In this document: piece by piece, positions 27,036 through 35,970 of the stretch | How the letters are laid out: each line of letters begins with the position of its first letter | Position numbering within the stretch: the stretch's first letter is position 1 | Assembly (NCBI RefSeq): GCF_014655595.1 | Contig: NZ_BNBL01000004.1 | Coordinates: 310,001 to 374,000 of the forward strand | From: Streptomyces griseocarneus | GTDB lineage: Bacteria; Actinomycetota; Actinomycetes; Streptomycetales; Streptomycetaceae | Reading direction: 5' to 3' | DNA: 64,000 nt | Made by a program: the position numbers and the translations under genes | Notes under the pieces: model-generated | The model's input: only the letters and a program-made list of their open reading frames with translations | Databases searched by the model: none | What the model was told of the DNA's origin: nothing

Positions 27036-28007
27036 TCAGTTCAGCGTGACCTGACGGCTCGTGAGGCCCGCACGGGCGCGCCGCTCGTCGGCGGTCAGCG
27101 GGGTCTCGTCCGCCAGCGCGCCGGCCAGCCGTTCGGCGAACGCCGCGGCGGGCTTCTCCACGTCCGCCGCGCTCATTCCGCTCGGCAGGTCCCACACCGG
27201 CACGGTCAGCCCGTGCGCGCGGAAGGAGCCCACCAGGCGGGTGCCCTCGCCCAGCGAGGTGCCGCCCGCCGCGTGCAGCCGCGCCAGGGCGTCCAGCAGC
27301 TTCTCCTCGGGGTGGGTCATGACCCAGCGCAGGTGGTTCTTCTCCGGGGTCTCGCACCAGTACGCGGCGTCCAGGCCGGGCAGCCGGACGGTCGGGATCG
27401 CGGCGGCGTTGGCGCGCTCCAGGGAGGCCGCCACCTCGCCGGTGGCGTTCTCGGCGTTCTCCACCCAGAACTCGAAGCCCGTGTGGACGACCGGCTCGAA
27501 CGGCCCCTCGGCATCCAGCAGGTCCTGCAGGCGCGGGCCCTCGGCACCGGTGCGCCCGGCGGTGACCGGCGTGCCGGGCTCGGCGGCCAGAGCGCGCTGC
27601 AGGGTGTCGGCGAGGTCGCGGCTGAGGTCGCCGGTGGGGGTGTCGTTCTGCAGGCCCAGCAGCACCGAGCCGTTGTCGCGGCGCAGCGCGGGCCAGGCCA
27701 TCGGCAGGACCGTCGCGAGCGTCACGGACGGCACGCCCTCGGGCAGGCCGCCCTTGAGCTTCAGCTCCACGGTCGCGGCGGGCACCAGCTCGCGCAGGGC
27801 GACCCAGTCGGCCTCGCCGGGCAGCCCCTCGAAGGGGCGCCGCACCAGCTCGACCACGGCGTGCGAGGCCTCACGGCCGTGACAGGCCTTGTAACGCCGG
27901 CCCGAGCCACAGGGGCAGGGCTCGCGGGCGCCGACGACGGGGATCGGCGCGTCGCCTGCCTGCGGCTTGGCGGCAGCCTGGGTCTGGGGGCGGCGCTTCT
28001 TGGCCAT
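27036..28007 (-). CDS. DUF5926 protein with N-terminal SEC-C zinc motif
   Basis: This 323-residue protein begins with a basic [10 protein letters not shown], then the SEC-C motif [15 protein letters not shown] (~28-42), which binds zinc as in the SecA tail. The remaining ~270 residues form the actinobacterial DUF5926 domain. Such proteins are often mislabelled preprotein translocase SecA because of the zinc motif; there are no SecA motor motifs. The function is unknown. Confidence 0.88.
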   Translation of the reverse strand: MAKKRRPQTQAAAKPQAGDAPIPVVGAREPCPCGSGRRYKACHGREASHAVVELVRRPFEGLPGEADWVALRELVPAATVELKLKGGLPEGVPSVTLATVLPMAWPALRRDNGSVLLGLQNDTPTGDLSRDLADTLQRALAAEPGTPVTAGRTGAEGPRLQDLLDAEGPFEPVVHTGFEFWVENAENATGEVAASLERANAAAIPTVRLPGLDAAYWCETPEKNHLRWVMTHPEEKLLDALARLHAAGGTSLGEGTRLVGSFRAHGLTVPVWDLPSGMSAADVEKPAAAFAERLAGALADETPLTADERRARAGLTSRQVTLN

Positions 28008-28261
28008 GGTGTGGGGGTCTCCCGATCGGTGCGTCCGGCTCGTGTGCCTGGCGGCAACACTTCGTTGACGGGCGCGAGCCTAGCGCCAGAGGCGCGGCGG
28101 GAGCGGGCACGCGCGCGTGGCCGGGCGGCCGGGTCGGGAAGACGGTGGCGGGATGCGCGGGAGTGTCGCCGCGCGTGTCCCCGCCGCGGCGCCGCGACGC
28201 GCCCGCGCGCGTGCCTCCATGCGGCTTCTGCGCGGTCTCTATGCGGTCTCTACGCGCGTCG

Positions 28262-28777
28262 TCATGCCGGCTCGTCGAGGTCGGAGTAGAGGAGGAGCGG
28301 ATCCACATCGACGCGCGTAGCGAAACCCGCGCGCGCGGAGAGCGCCGCCCACACGGTCACCTCGCCGCAGGAGTCCCGTACGCCCCAGTCCTGGGAGAGT
28401 GCGTTGATGATGTTCAGCCCGCGGCCGCCGCGCGCGGTGACGGAAGGAGTGGCCGGAAAGGGACGGGTGGGACCGCCGCCGTCGGTGACCTCGACGGTGA
28501 GCCTGCCGCGGGCGTCGACCCGCCAGGCGGCGCGGAAGGCGCCGTCCGTCCCCATACCCCTGTCGCCGTTCTCCCGGCCCAGCGGGCGCCCGTGCCGGTA
28601 CGCGTTGCTGAGCAGCTCCGAAAGGATCAGTACGGCGTCGTCGATGACCGAATCCGGTACCCCACCGGCGCGCAGTTCCTTGCGCATCCGGTGTCTCGCC
28701 TCGCCCACACCGGCGGGACCATGGGGTACGGCCATGATCGACGACGTGGGCACCTCCTGTGCCACCACCAACGCCAC
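28262..28777 (-). CDS. ATP-binding regulatory protein (HATPase, anti-sigma type)
   Basis: This 171-residue GHKL ATPase has the N box LSELLSNAYRHG, G1 VTDGGGP and G2 ARGGRGLNIINAL. The GTG at 28777 has GGAGG 8 bases upstream; an ATG 14 codons later has poorer spacing. It has no sigma or anti-anti-sigma partner beside it. This is the second of three such proteins in the window. Confidence 0.85.
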   Translation of the reverse strand: MALVVAQEVPTSSIMAVPHGPAGVGEARHRMRKELRAGGVPDSVIDDAVLILSELLSNAYRHGRPLGRENGDRGMGTDGAFRAAWRVDARGRLTVEVTDGGGPTRPFPATPSVTARGGRGLNIINALSQDWGVRDSCGEVTVWAALSARAGFATRVDVDPLLLYSDLDEPA

Positions 28778-28957
28778 CCCCGAGACCTCCTTTGCCCCAC
28801 GTCAGGGGATGAATGCCCCAATGGACTGGACCGGAAACCGGCCAACCTTCGCCGGGTGGGGCACTCGCGCGGGTCGAATACGTACCGAACGCGCCGGTGC
28901 ACTCCATGTAATGGGCGCCGCCCGGCCCACGGCCCTCCGGCCCCCGCCGGACGGGCG

Positions 28958-29803
28958 CTAGCGGCGCCCGAGCTGCGTCAGGACGGCCTTCGGCCGGTTG
29001 GTGATGACCGCGTCGACGCCGAGGCGGGCGCACAGCTCGACGTCCTCGGGCTCGTTGACCGTCCAGACGTGCACCCGGTTGCCGGCCCGGTGCAGCCGGG
29101 CCACGTAGTCGGGGTGGTTGCGCACGATCCGGATGCTCGGCCCGGCGATGCCCACGCCCGCCGGCAGCCGGCCGTCGCGGTAGCGGAGGGAGAGGAACTG
29201 CATCAGATAGACGGTCGGCAGGGCGGGCGCCGCCGCCCGGACCCGGTGCAGGGACCGGGCCGAGAAGCTCATCACCCGTACGGGCGAGGGGTCGTCCGGC
29301 GGCGGCTCGGCGAGGCCGAAGCGGCCCAGCAGGGCCAGCAGCCGCTCCTCGACCTGGCCCGCCCAGCGGGTGGGGTGCTTGGTCTCGATGGCGAGCTCCA
29401 CGCGCCGCCCCGAGTCGGCGACGAGCTCGAGGAGGCGCTCGAGGGTGAGGACCGAGGTGCGCTCGCGGTTGTCGCGCTCGGGGTCGCGGTCGGGCGCCTC
29501 GCGCTCGCCGGCCGGAGCCTTCCAGGACCCGAAGTCGAGCGCCGCGAGGTCGGCGAGCTCGAGCGTGGAGACGGCGCCGCGGCCGTTGGAGGTGCGGTTG
29601 ACCCGGCGGTCGTGCACGCAGACCAGGTGCCCGTCGGCGGTCAGTCGCACATCGCACTCCAGCGCGTCCGCGCCGTCCTCGATCGCTTTGCGGTACGCCG
29701 CCAGCGTGTGCTCAGGGGCGTCGTCGGAGGCTCCGCGGTGGGCGACGACGTCGAGGGGACGGTGCTCGGGACGGTCGTTCCCGGCCGGGTACGCGTAGGT
29801 CAC
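28958..29803 (-). CDS. Glycerophosphodiester phosphodiesterase
   Basis: This 281-residue TIM-barrel enzyme hydrolyses glycerophosphodiesters to glycerol-3-phosphate and an alcohol. The catalytic HRGA is in VVAHRGASDDAPEHTLAAYRKAIEDGADALECDVRLTADG with its Glu and Asp metal ligands, and the second catalytic His is in LVCVHDRRVNRT. HVWTVNEPEDVE near the C-terminus is also typical. No signal peptide is seen, so it is cytoplasmic. The GTG at 29803 faces the protease gene across a divergent intergenic region. Confidence 0.92.
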   Translation of the reverse strand: MTYAYPAGNDRPEHRPLDVVAHRGASDDAPEHTLAAYRKAIEDGADALECDVRLTADGHLVCVHDRRVNRTSNGRGAVSTLELADLAALDFGSWKAPAGEREAPDRDPERDNRERTSVLTLERLLELVADSGRRVELAIETKHPTRWAGQVEERLLALLGRFGLAEPPPDDPSPVRVMSFSARSLHRVRAAAPALPTVYLMQFLSLRYRDGRLPAGVGIAGPSIRIVRNHPDYVARLHRAGNRVHVWTVNEPEDVELCARLGVDAVITNRPKAVLTQLGRR

Positions 29804-29838
29804 CGCGTTATGGTGCCACCGGCTGGCACAATCGCGCA

Positions 29839-29875
29839 GGCGGTCCAATTTGTCCTGTAGTAAGGACGGACCGCC
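29839..29875. promoter_or_regulatory. Interrupted inverted repeat between GDPD and protease genes
   Basis: Outer arms GGCGGTCC / GGACCGCC (29839-29846 and 29868-29875) enclose inner arms GTCCT / AGGAC (29852-29856 and 29863-29867). It lies 36 bp upstream of the GDPD start in a divergent promoter region, so it may be an operator or an RNA hairpin in a leader. Confidence 0.4.
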
Positions 29876-29998
29876 GAGGTCACAGGCTCCGCTTACGGTG
29901 GTCTGACGCGCCATGGGAAAAGCTGGCCGCAGACATGTGCGAGCGTGGCCGGAAGTCGCGACCGACCTGACGTGCACCTGATTGAGGAGACGACGACT

Positions 29999-31630
29999 GT
30001 GAGCACCGAGAACGAGGGCGCCGCCCGTCCGGCTGACGCCGGGCAGGACAAGGCGGCTCCGTCCGAGGGCGTCATGCCACAGGCGCCCGCGACCGATCGC
30101 ACGGCGCAGCTTCCGGCCGTTCCCGCCGAGCCTCCCCGCACGCCGCCCGCCCCGGCGGCCTCCGAGGTCACGACGCCGCAGCCGCAGCAGCCCGGCGCGG
30201 CGCCGGCCGGGGCCCCTGACGGCACCGGCGGCCCCGTGGGCACCGACAGCGTCGGCAGCGCAGGCAGCACCGGCGGTCAGGCGCTGCCGCCGGCCGCCGA
30301 TCCGTACGGTCAGGCGGCGCAGACCGCGCAGTTCCCCGCGGCCCCGCCCGCCCCCCAGGACTCCGCCGCGTTCGCGGCCGCCGACGCACCCGGCGCCCCG
30401 GCGGGCGCTCCGGCCCACGCCCCCGGCGGCTGGTACGGCGGCGCCGACGCGCCCCCGCCCTACGGCGGCCCGGCCGCCCCCTGGGGTGCGCCCGTACCGC
30501 CGAAGCGCAAGCGCTCCGGCGGGCTCGTCGCGGCCGTCATCGCGGCGGCCCTGATCGCCGGCGGCGTCGGCGGCGGCGTCGGTTACTGGGCGGCCGACAA
30601 GGGGATCGGGGAGAGCTCGACCACGGTCTCCTCCTCCGGCGACCCGAAGACCGAGAGCCGCAGCCCCGGCTCGGTCGCGGACATCGCGAGCAAGGCGCTG
30701 CCGAGCGTCGTGACGATCGAGGCGCAGAGCAGCAACGGCGAGGGCGGCACGGGCACCGGCTTCGTCTACGACAAGCAGGGCCACATCCTCACCAACAACC
30801 ACGTCGTCGCCTCGGCCGCCGAGAGCGGCAAGCTCGCGGTGACCTTCTCGGACGGCAAGCAGTACGACGCCGAGGTGGTCGGCCGTGCGCAGGGCTACGA
30901 CGTCGCGGTCATCAAGCTGAAGGATCCTTCCGGCGCGAAGCTCAGGCCGCTTCCGCTCGGCGACTCCGACCGGACGGCCGTGGGCGACGCGACGGTCGCC
31001 ATCGGCGCGCCGTTCGGCCTGTCCGGGACCGTCACCACCGGCATCGTCAGCGCCAAGAAGCGGCCGGTGGCCTCCAGCGACGGCGGCAACGGCAAGGCCT
31101 CGTACATGAGCGCCCTGCAGACGGACGCGTCGATCAACCCGGGCAACTCCGGCGGCCCCCTGCTCAACGCCCAGGGCGCGGTCATCGGCATCAACTCCGC
31201 CATCCAGTCCGCGGGCGGCGGCGGTGGCGGCTTCGGCGGCGGCCAGGGCCAGGCCGGCAGCATCGGCCTCGGCTTCGCGATCCCGGTCAACCAGGCGAAG
31301 AACGTCGCCGAGCAGCTGATCAAGTACCGCACGCCCGTCTACCCGGTCATCCAGGCGACGGTGAACATGAAGGACACCGGCCAGGGCGCCAAGATCGACG
31401 GCAGCGGCTCGGAGGCCGTCACCCCGGGCGGCCCGGCCGACAAGGCCGGCCTCAAGGCCGGCGACGTGATCACCAAGCTGGACGACACCAAGATCGACAG
31501 CGGCCCGACGCTGATCAGCGAGATCTGGACCCACCGCCCCGGCGACAAGGTCACGGTCACCTACGTCCGCGACGGCAAGACCTCCACGGCGCAGATCGTC
31601 CTGGGCGAGCGCCGGGGCGACAACAGCTGA
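29999..31630 (+). CDS. Membrane-anchored HtrA/DegP-type serine protease with PDZ domain
   Basis: This 543-residue protein has a Pro/Ala/Gly-rich cytoplasmic N-terminus (~1-170), a basic KRKRSGG and one membrane segment LVAAVIAAALIAGGVGGGVG. The extracytoplasmic trypsin-like domain has the triad His in TNNHVVAS (~267), Asp in GYDVAVIKL (~301) and Ser in NPGNSGGPLL (~383). The PDZ domain includes VTPGGPADKAGLKAGDVITKLDD. Family members degrade or refold damaged envelope proteins. The GTG at 29999 has GAGGAG about 9 bases upstream. Confidence 0.93.
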   Translation: MSTENEGAARPADAGQDKAAPSEGVMPQAPATDRTAQLPAVPAEPPRTPPAPAASEVTTPQPQQPGAAPAGAPDGTGGPVGTDSVGSAGSTGGQALPPAADPYGQAAQTAQFPAAPPAPQDSAAFAAADAPGAPAGAPAHAPGGWYGGADAPPPYGGPAAPWGAPVPPKRKRSGGLVAAVIAAALIAGGVGGGVGYWAADKGIGESSTTVSSSGDPKTESRSPGSVADIASKALPSVVTIEAQSSNGEGGTGTGFVYDKQGHILTNNHVVASAAESGKLAVTFSDGKQYDAEVVGRAQGYDVAVIKLKDPSGAKLRPLPLGDSDRTAVGDATVAIGAPFGLSGTVTTGIVSAKKRPVASSDGGNGKASYMSALQTDASINPGNSGGPLLNAQGAVIGINSAIQSAGGGGGGFGGGQGQAGSIGLGFAIPVNQAKNVAEQLIKYRTPVYPVIQATVNMKDTGQGAKIDGSGSEAVTPGGPADKAGLKAGDVITKLDDTKIDSGPTLISEIWTHRPGDKVTVTYVRDGKTSTAQIVLGERRGDNS

Positions 31631-31656
31631 CGCCGGGCCGCCGGGACGGCCCGGCG
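31631..31656 (+). terminator. GC-rich hairpin after the HtrA-like gene
   Basis: A perfect 10-bp stem CGCCGGGCCG / CGGCCCGGCG with a 6-base loop begins directly after the stop codon. There is no T-tract, as is common in Streptomyces. Confidence 0.6.
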
Positions 31657-31789
31657 GAACGGGGGCCGGCGTGCATCTTTCAGGTGACGTCGGCCCGCCG
31701 GGCGATCCCTGGGGGTGCGGGGCTGGAAGACGTACGGGTGGACGCCCGGACCCCAGCCGGACCACCGACGACGAGCGAAGGCCCCGCCC

Positions 31790-32005
31790 ATGCCGACCGA
31801 CGACACCGTGACGCGGTTTCTGAACGCCCTGAGCCCGGCCGCCCGGGAGAAGATCCGGCAGCTGCCGGCGGGAGAGCAGGAGAAGCTCGCCGCCGCGTGG
31901 GAGGCCGAGCTGGCCGAGGACACCGACCTCGACACCCTCAGCGAACTCTCCCCGGCCGCCGCCGAGAGCGAGGCGGCCGAGCGGGTCGTCCAGAACCTCC
32001 CCTGA
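31790..32005 (+). CDS. Small acidic protein, unknown
   Basis: This 71-residue protein, MPTDDTVTRFLNALSPAARE at the start, is predicted all-helical and acidic (EAELAEDTDLDTLSEL). GAAGG is 8 bases before the ATG. I recognise no domain. It lies just upstream of the tRNA-Ser gene. Confidence 0.6.
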   Translation: MPTDDTVTRFLNALSPAAREKIRQLPAGEQEKLAAAWEAELAEDTDLDTLSELSPAAAESEAAERVVQNLP

Positions 32006-32168
32006 CGTCCCAACCGCCCCGCCCTGACGCCGCGTCCCCTCCCCGGCCCCCGGGCCGCCCGAAGACCCAACCCGGCCCGCCCTACGGCCACTAGCCCCGG
32101 CCGCCAGCCGACCACGCCCCCGGCACCGGGTACGCTGGTCTCCGCGTCATCCCTCGTGGACGACGTGG

Positions 32169-32255
32169 GGAGGCTTGCCCGAGCGGCCTAAGGGAACGGT
32201 CTTGAAAACCGTCGTGGCAGCGATGTCACCGAGGGTTCAAATCCCTCAGCCTCCG
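32169..32255 (+). tRNA. tRNA-Ser (anticodon TGA)
   Basis: This 87-nt class II tRNA has acceptor arms GGAGGCT / AGCCTCC with discriminator G, anticodon loop CTTGAAA and a long variable arm (GTGGCAGCGATGTCAC). The T loop GGTTCAAATCC is intact. The 3' CCA is not encoded. Confidence 0.97.
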
Positions 32256-32280
32256 CCTTGTGGCCATCCGGCCGAATGAG

Positions 32281-32313
32281 AAGGGGCGCCCCTGGTGTGG
32301 GGTGCCCCTTTCG
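32281..32313 (+). terminator. Terminator after tRNA-Ser
   Basis: AAGGGGCGCCCC / GGGGTGCCCCTT form a 12-bp stem (one G-T pair) with a 6-base loop, followed by TTT. Confidence 0.8.
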
Positions 32314-32442
32314 CGTTGAAGCCGTCCCGGCGGCTCGAACGGCGAGGCGGCTGCGGTCGGCTCCGTCGTCCACTGCCGGCCGTGCTTCCGTCGGGGCCCG
32401 GCCATGACATGACTACTGACACCTTCGTGTAATATTTCTCCC

Positions 32443-32516
32443 GCGCCGCTAGCTCAGTTGGTTAGAGCAGCTGACTCTTAATCAGCGGGTCCGGGGTTCG
32501 AGTCCCTGGCGGCGCA
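32443..32516 (+). tRNA. tRNA-Lys (anticodon CTT)
   Basis: This 74-nt tRNA has acceptor arms GCGCCGC / GCGGCGC, discriminator A, D-arm AGCTCAGTTGGTTAGAGC and anticodon loop CTCTTAA. CCA is not encoded. A TAATAT hexamer at 32430-32435 is a plausible -10 element. Confidence 0.97.
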
Positions 32517-32523
32517 CAGAACG

Positions 32524-32556
32524 AAAAGGGTGTCCCTGCACAAGGGACACCCTTTT
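32524..32556. terminator. Perfect bidirectional terminator after tRNA-Lys
   Basis: AAAAGGGTGTCCCT / AGGGACACCCTTTT, a 14-bp perfect stem with a 5-base loop, has an A-tract on one side and a T-tract on the other. It can serve the tRNA and the convergent minus-strand gene ending at 32565. Confidence 0.88.
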
Positions 32557-32564
32557 CGCGTTGC

Positions 32565-32837
32565 TCAGCGCGGTGCCTCCGCCGCCCCGCCCGCGCGCAC
32601 GCGGCTCACGACCTCGGCGTGCAGGGCCGCGAGGCCCTCCGGGGGGACCGGCGCCGGGCTGCCGGTCAGGACGTACCACTCCTCGGCGCCCGTGTACTGG
32701 ATGTCGACGCGGGCCCGGGGCTCGCCGGGGGCGGCGGAGGTGGCGATGGTGAGGTCGCCGGTGATGACGCCGACCTCGTCGGTCATGGCGCCGCCCGGGC
32801 CGGCGGTGACCTCGTCCACGTACCGTTCGGCGGTCAT
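32565..32837 (-). CDS. Conserved hypothetical protein
   Basis: This 90-residue protein has a start ATG that overlaps the stop of the HNH nuclease gene as ATGA. It is predicted beta-rich (VGVITGDLTIATS, ARVDIQYTGAEEWYVLTG) with a C-terminal helix. The tight coupling suggests a partner of the secreted nuclease, for example an immunity or folding factor, but nothing in the sequence proves this. Confidence 0.72.
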   Translation of the reverse strand: MTAERYVDEVTAGPGGAMTDEVGVITGDLTIATSAAPGEPRARVDIQYTGAEEWYVLTGSPAPVPPEGLAALHAEVVSRVRAGGAAEAPR

Positions 32838-33523
32838 TGGTCGCAGGTGTCCAGCATGTTGACGAGGGTGGTCTGTTCGGGCTGGGTGACGTGGAGCCGG
32901 TAGAGGTGCTTCACATGGGTCCAGGCCCGGGCGTACGTGCACCAGTACGAGGCCAGCGGCGGCTGCCACTGGTCCGGGCCCTGGTCGCCCTTGCTGCGGT
33001 TGGAGGAGGCGGACACGGCGATCAGCTGGGAGTTCGTCAGGTCGTTGGCGAACCCCTTGCGCTTGTCGGTGTCCCAGCCGTCGGCGCCCGAGCGCCAGGC
33101 GTTGGCCAGGGGGACCATGTGGTCGATGTCCACCTGGCTCGCGGCGTTCAGCACCTTGCCGTCGTAGGCGCTGGTCCATGTGCCGGAAACGGCCCGGCAC
33201 TCGCTGTCGGTCCTCACGTCCTTGCCGTCGCGCGAGAGGACCACCTCACGGGTGTCGCAGCTGCCCATCTGTTTGATCCAGTGCGGGAACTTCGCGCGGC
33301 TGTAGCCATCCATCGAGTGTGGCGCCTCGACGACCAGCTCCGCCAGCTCTTCGCGGGCGACGGACGCCGGGGGCGGCTCCGGCAGGTCCCGGCGGAGGGT
33401 CTGAGTGGCGGGCCTTCCGGTGAGGTTGCCGGCGGGGACGGCGGGGGCCGCGGCGGTGCTCCACAGGCACAGGGCCGCCGTGGCGGCGAGGGTGGCGCGA
33501 TGCCACCGGTTACGTCTGATCAC
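32834..33523 (-). CDS. Secreted HNH-family nuclease (DUF1524-like)
   Basis: This 229-residue protein has a Sec signal RATLAATAALCLWSTAAAPAV. The nuclease core is VDIDHMVPLANAWRSGADGW, where DxDHxVPL supplies the catalytic His, and FANDLTNSQLIAVSASSNRSKGDQGPDQW supplies the HNH Asn residues. Two Cys pairs (GSCDTRE, SECRAV; WCTYAR, DTCDQ) suggest disulphides outside the cell. The family degrades nucleic acids for nutrients. Confidence 0.9.
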   Translation of the reverse strand: MIRRNRWHRATLAATAALCLWSTAAAPAVPAGNLTGRPATQTLRRDLPEPPPASVAREELAELVVEAPHSMDGYSRAKFPHWIKQMGSCDTREVVLSRDGKDVRTDSECRAVSGTWTSAYDGKVLNAASQVDIDHMVPLANAWRSGADGWDTDKRKGFANDLTNSQLIAVSASSNRSKGDQGPDQWQPPLASYWCTYARAWTHVKHLYRLHVTQPEQTTLVNMLDTCDQ

Positions 33524-33695
33524 ACGCCCACCGATACCGGTGTCCGGGCGGTCGGGCGGGGACCGTCACCTGCAGGCGGCATGCCGGATATGCCGTGATT
33601 GACCGCAATGGGGGTGAGTCGAGGTGTTCCCCGGGGGCCGGGGTGCCGGGAAGCCCGGGTGCCGGCCGGAACGGGGAACGCCTCGGCGCTCGGGG

Positions 33696-33737
33696 TCAGC
33701 GCTTGGGACCTCAGCACTTGGGTCAGCGCTTGGGGCC
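33696..33737. repeat. Three short tandem copies spanning the lipase stop codon
   Basis: TCAGCGCTTGGGACC, TCAGCACTTGGG and TCAGCGCTTGGGGCC follow each other at 33696, 33711 and 33723. The TCA of the last copy is the stop of the minus-strand SGNH hydrolase gene. Periods of 15 and 12 keep the copied Pro-Lys-Arg-stop codons in frame. Confidence 0.75.
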
Positions 33738-34682
33738 GAAGACCAGCGCGTCGAGCACGGCCTCGGACATGGCCTTCTCGCCCTTGGCGTTGGGGTGGAA
33801 GGCGGCCGAGGCCCGGGTGGAGCGGATCCCCTCGATCCAGCGGTCCGCGAAGGGCCGGCAGGCGGAGTGGGCGGCGGTCGTGGCGTTGGTGTTGACGTAG
33901 AGGTCGCCCTGGGCGAAGGCCTCCCGGCGCAGCATCGCGTTCAGGCGGCGCAGCGTGCCGCGCAGGTAGGGCACGTCGCCGTCGGCGACCCGCAGGGACT
34001 CGCGGCAGCCCCGCGCGTCGTCCCCGATGATCGCCGGGTAGCCGACGACGGCCACGCGGGCGCGCGGGGCCTTCTTGTGGACGGCCTTCAGGAGGGCGGC
34101 GACCTTGGGGGCGGTGTCGTCGATCCGCTTGTCGAGCTCGTCGGTGCCGCGCTGCGAGAAGTGCCGCTGGCAGGGGTTGCCGTCGGGGATGGGGCTGGAG
34201 GGATGGGTGCAGCGCTTGAGGATGCCGTCGAAGTCGATGTCGTTGCCGCCGACGCTGATCGTGACGAGGCGGGTGTCGCCGCGGACGGCGTCGAGCTGCG
34301 GGGGCCTGCGCGTGTCGCGCTGCTGCCGCCACATGTCGTCGGTCCTGGCGCCCATGCAGGAGACGTCCTGGAAGTCCGTGACCCCCAGTTCCTTGCGGAT
34401 GAGGGAGGGGTAGTTGGCGCTGGAGCGCAGGCAGGTGAGGTCGGTCTGCCGGGGGATGGCGGGGCCCGAGGCGTAGGAGTCACCGAGGGCGACGTAGCGC
34501 TGGTTGCGTTCCAACGGCAGCGACTGTGCCTGTGCCTGGAGCTGTGCCTGTGCCTCGGGTTGCGTCTGCGTTTGGGGCGTGGCGGCCGTGGCGGGGGTGA
34601 CGGCGGCGCCTGTCGCCAGGGCGGCCGTGGTGGCGAACGCGGCGGCAGTTAATCGGATTCTGTTTCGTCCGGTACGGACCAT
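33723..34682 (-). CDS. Secreted SGNH/GDSL hydrolase (lipase/esterase)
   Basis: This 319-residue protein has a Sec signal AAAFATTAALATGAAVTPATA. A Gln-rich linker (QTQTQPEAQAQLQAQAQ) precedes the catalytic domain. Block I is ALGDSYASG (nucleophile Ser), the oxyanion Gly/Asn are in CMGARTDDM and SVGGNDIDF, and block V is AFHPNAKGEKAM with the catalytic His. Cys residues (LTCLRSS, DVSCMG, RCTH, NPCQ, ARGCRE, HSACRP) fit three disulphides as in Streptomyces exterkinus-type lipases. It acts outside the cell on esters. Confidence 0.92.
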   Translation of the reverse strand: MVRTGRNRIRLTAAAFATTAALATGAAVTPATAATPQTQTQPEAQAQLQAQAQSLPLERNQRYVALGDSYASGPAIPRQTDLTCLRSSANYPSLIRKELGVTDFQDVSCMGARTDDMWRQQRDTRRPPQLDAVRGDTRLVTISVGGNDIDFDGILKRCTHPSSPIPDGNPCQRHFSQRGTDELDKRIDDTAPKVAALLKAVHKKAPRARVAVVGYPAIIGDDARGCRESLRVADGDVPYLRGTLRRLNAMLRREAFAQGDLYVNTNATTAAHSACRPFADRWIEGIRSTRASAAFHPNAKGEKAMSEAVLDALVFGPKR

Positions 34683-35116
34683 TTCCTGCTCCTCGAGAGA
34701 AAGGTTCCGTGGATGCGGGCGCCAGACTCGGGCCCGCCGGTCCGGCCGTCAATGCGATGTCCGGGATGTCGGATGCATGTGACCGGATATCGGACCCCGG
34801 CGTCCGGCTGTGCGGGCTTGACGAAGGTGCCGGAACGTTCCACTCCTGTCACGTACTTCACCGGACCGCACCGAACGCGCATCAGGCGCATTCCGGAAAC
34901 AGGCGAACGGCCTGGCATGACCGCATCAGCACCTAATCTCCCCACTGAGAGTCGCGGCGACGACCGGGCGTCATCCACGGGCCGGTGACCGGACCGTAGG
35001 GGTCCGGCTGCCGGGGCCGGCCGACAGCCGGACCCCGACGGCCGGACCGGCCGCTCACGACGCCCATCGCGCCGCGCCGCTCACGTCGCGTTTCGCGACG
35101 CGTTTCACGGCGCCTT
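34683..35116. other. 434-bp gene-free region with a strong hairpin
   Basis: No gene is seen. A perfect 12-bp stem GGGGTCCGGCTG / CAGCCGGACCCC (34999-35010 and 35025-35036, 14-base loop) lies 80 bp beyond the 3' end of the GGDEF gene and may be its terminator. The lipase promoter should lie near 34700-34850. Confidence 0.5.
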
Positions 35117-35126
35117 TTACGACGCC
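35091..35126. repeat. Three 12-bp tandem copies spanning the GGDEF gene stop codon
   Basis: TTTCGCGACGCG, TTTCACGGCGCC and TTTTACGACGCC lie head to tail from 35091. The third contains the stop (TTA on the plus strand at 35117-35119), and the second carries an in-frame stop at the same place. Confidence 0.65.
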
Positions 35127-35776
35127 TTCCGCCACACCGGCGTGAGCAGGGTCAGATGCGGACCCGGCCGGCCGGCGCGGCGGCCATGAGCGGTGTGGCG
35201 CGCACCGGCGGCTCCGGCGGGCCGCCAGTGGTCGCCGCACCGCTTCGCCGCGTACATGGCCTCGTCCGCGCCGCGCAGCAGGTCCGACAGCCCGGCGCCC
35301 GGGCGGTAACTGGTGTGACACAGGCCGATGGAGGCCCGGGGCGCCAGGGTGACCCGGCCCGTGTCGAGGGGCTGCGACAGCCGGGACGACAGGTGGGTCA
35401 TCTCGGCGTCCGCGTCGGCGTCCGGGGCGAGGCGGACGAGGGCGGTGAACTCGTCGCCGCCCAGCCGCGCGGCGAACCCGCCGCGCTCCCGGCTCCAGGC
35501 CCCCAGGCGCCGGCCGACGGCCGCGATGACCTGGTCGCCGGCCTCGTGCCCGTGCGTGTCGTTGATCTGCTTGAAGCCGTTGAGGTCCAGCAGCAGGACG
35601 GCCGTGTGCGGGTGCCGCATGGCCCGCAGCGCGCGGGCGGTGAACTCCTCGCGTCGCATCAGGCCCGTCAGCCGGTCGGTACGGGCGCTGCGCAGCCGGC
35701 GCGTCAGGAAGAGGGCGTGCACGGCCCAGCCGATGGTGGGGGCGGCGACGGGGAGGGCCTGAAGTATGAGGTTCAT
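35117..35776 (-). CDS. GGDEF-domain protein, probable diguanylate cyclase
   Basis: This 219-residue protein has one N-terminal hydrophobic segment (LILQALPVAAPTIGWAVHALFL) and a single GGDEF domain. RTDRLTGLMRREEF opens the domain, LLLDLNGFKQINDTHGHEAGDQ is the metal and substrate loop, and RLGGDEFTALV is the intact active site. The RxxD inhibitory site five residues before GGDEF is absent. It would make cyclic di-GMP, which controls development in Streptomyces. GGAAGG precedes the ATG. Confidence 0.88.
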   Translation of the reverse strand: MNLILQALPVAAPTIGWAVHALFLTRRLRSARTDRLTGLMRREEFTARALRAMRHPHTAVLLLDLNGFKQINDTHGHEAGDQVIAAVGRRLGAWSRERGGFAARLGGDEFTALVRLAPDADADAEMTHLSSRLSQPLDTGRVTLAPRASIGLCHTSYRPGAGLSDLLRGADEAMYAAKRCGDHWRPAGAAGARHTAHGRRAGRPGPHLTLLTPVWRKAS

Positions 35777-35821
35777 CGGGTACCTTCCTGTGATTTCCGG
35801 GGCAGTTGAGCGGTTGAGCGC

Positions 35822-35970
35822 GTCCAGGTGGTCCGGTGGACGCAAGTGGTCCGGCGGACGCCGGTGAATGCTGGTGATGCGATGGGCACCGATGGCGCGA
35901 TGGACACCAGTGGTCTGGCAGACACCAGTGGTCCAGCGGACGCCAGTGGTGCGAGGGGCGTCGGTGACCG
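35822..35970. repeat. Degenerate minisatellite, about 18-bp period
   Basis: Variants of CCAGTGGTCCGGCGGACG recur across about 150 bp upstream of the GGDEF gene. Clear examples are AAGTGGTCCGGCGGACG, ACCAGTGGTCTGGCAGAC and ACCAGTGGTCCAGCGGACG. It may include the GGDEF promoter. Confidence 0.6.
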
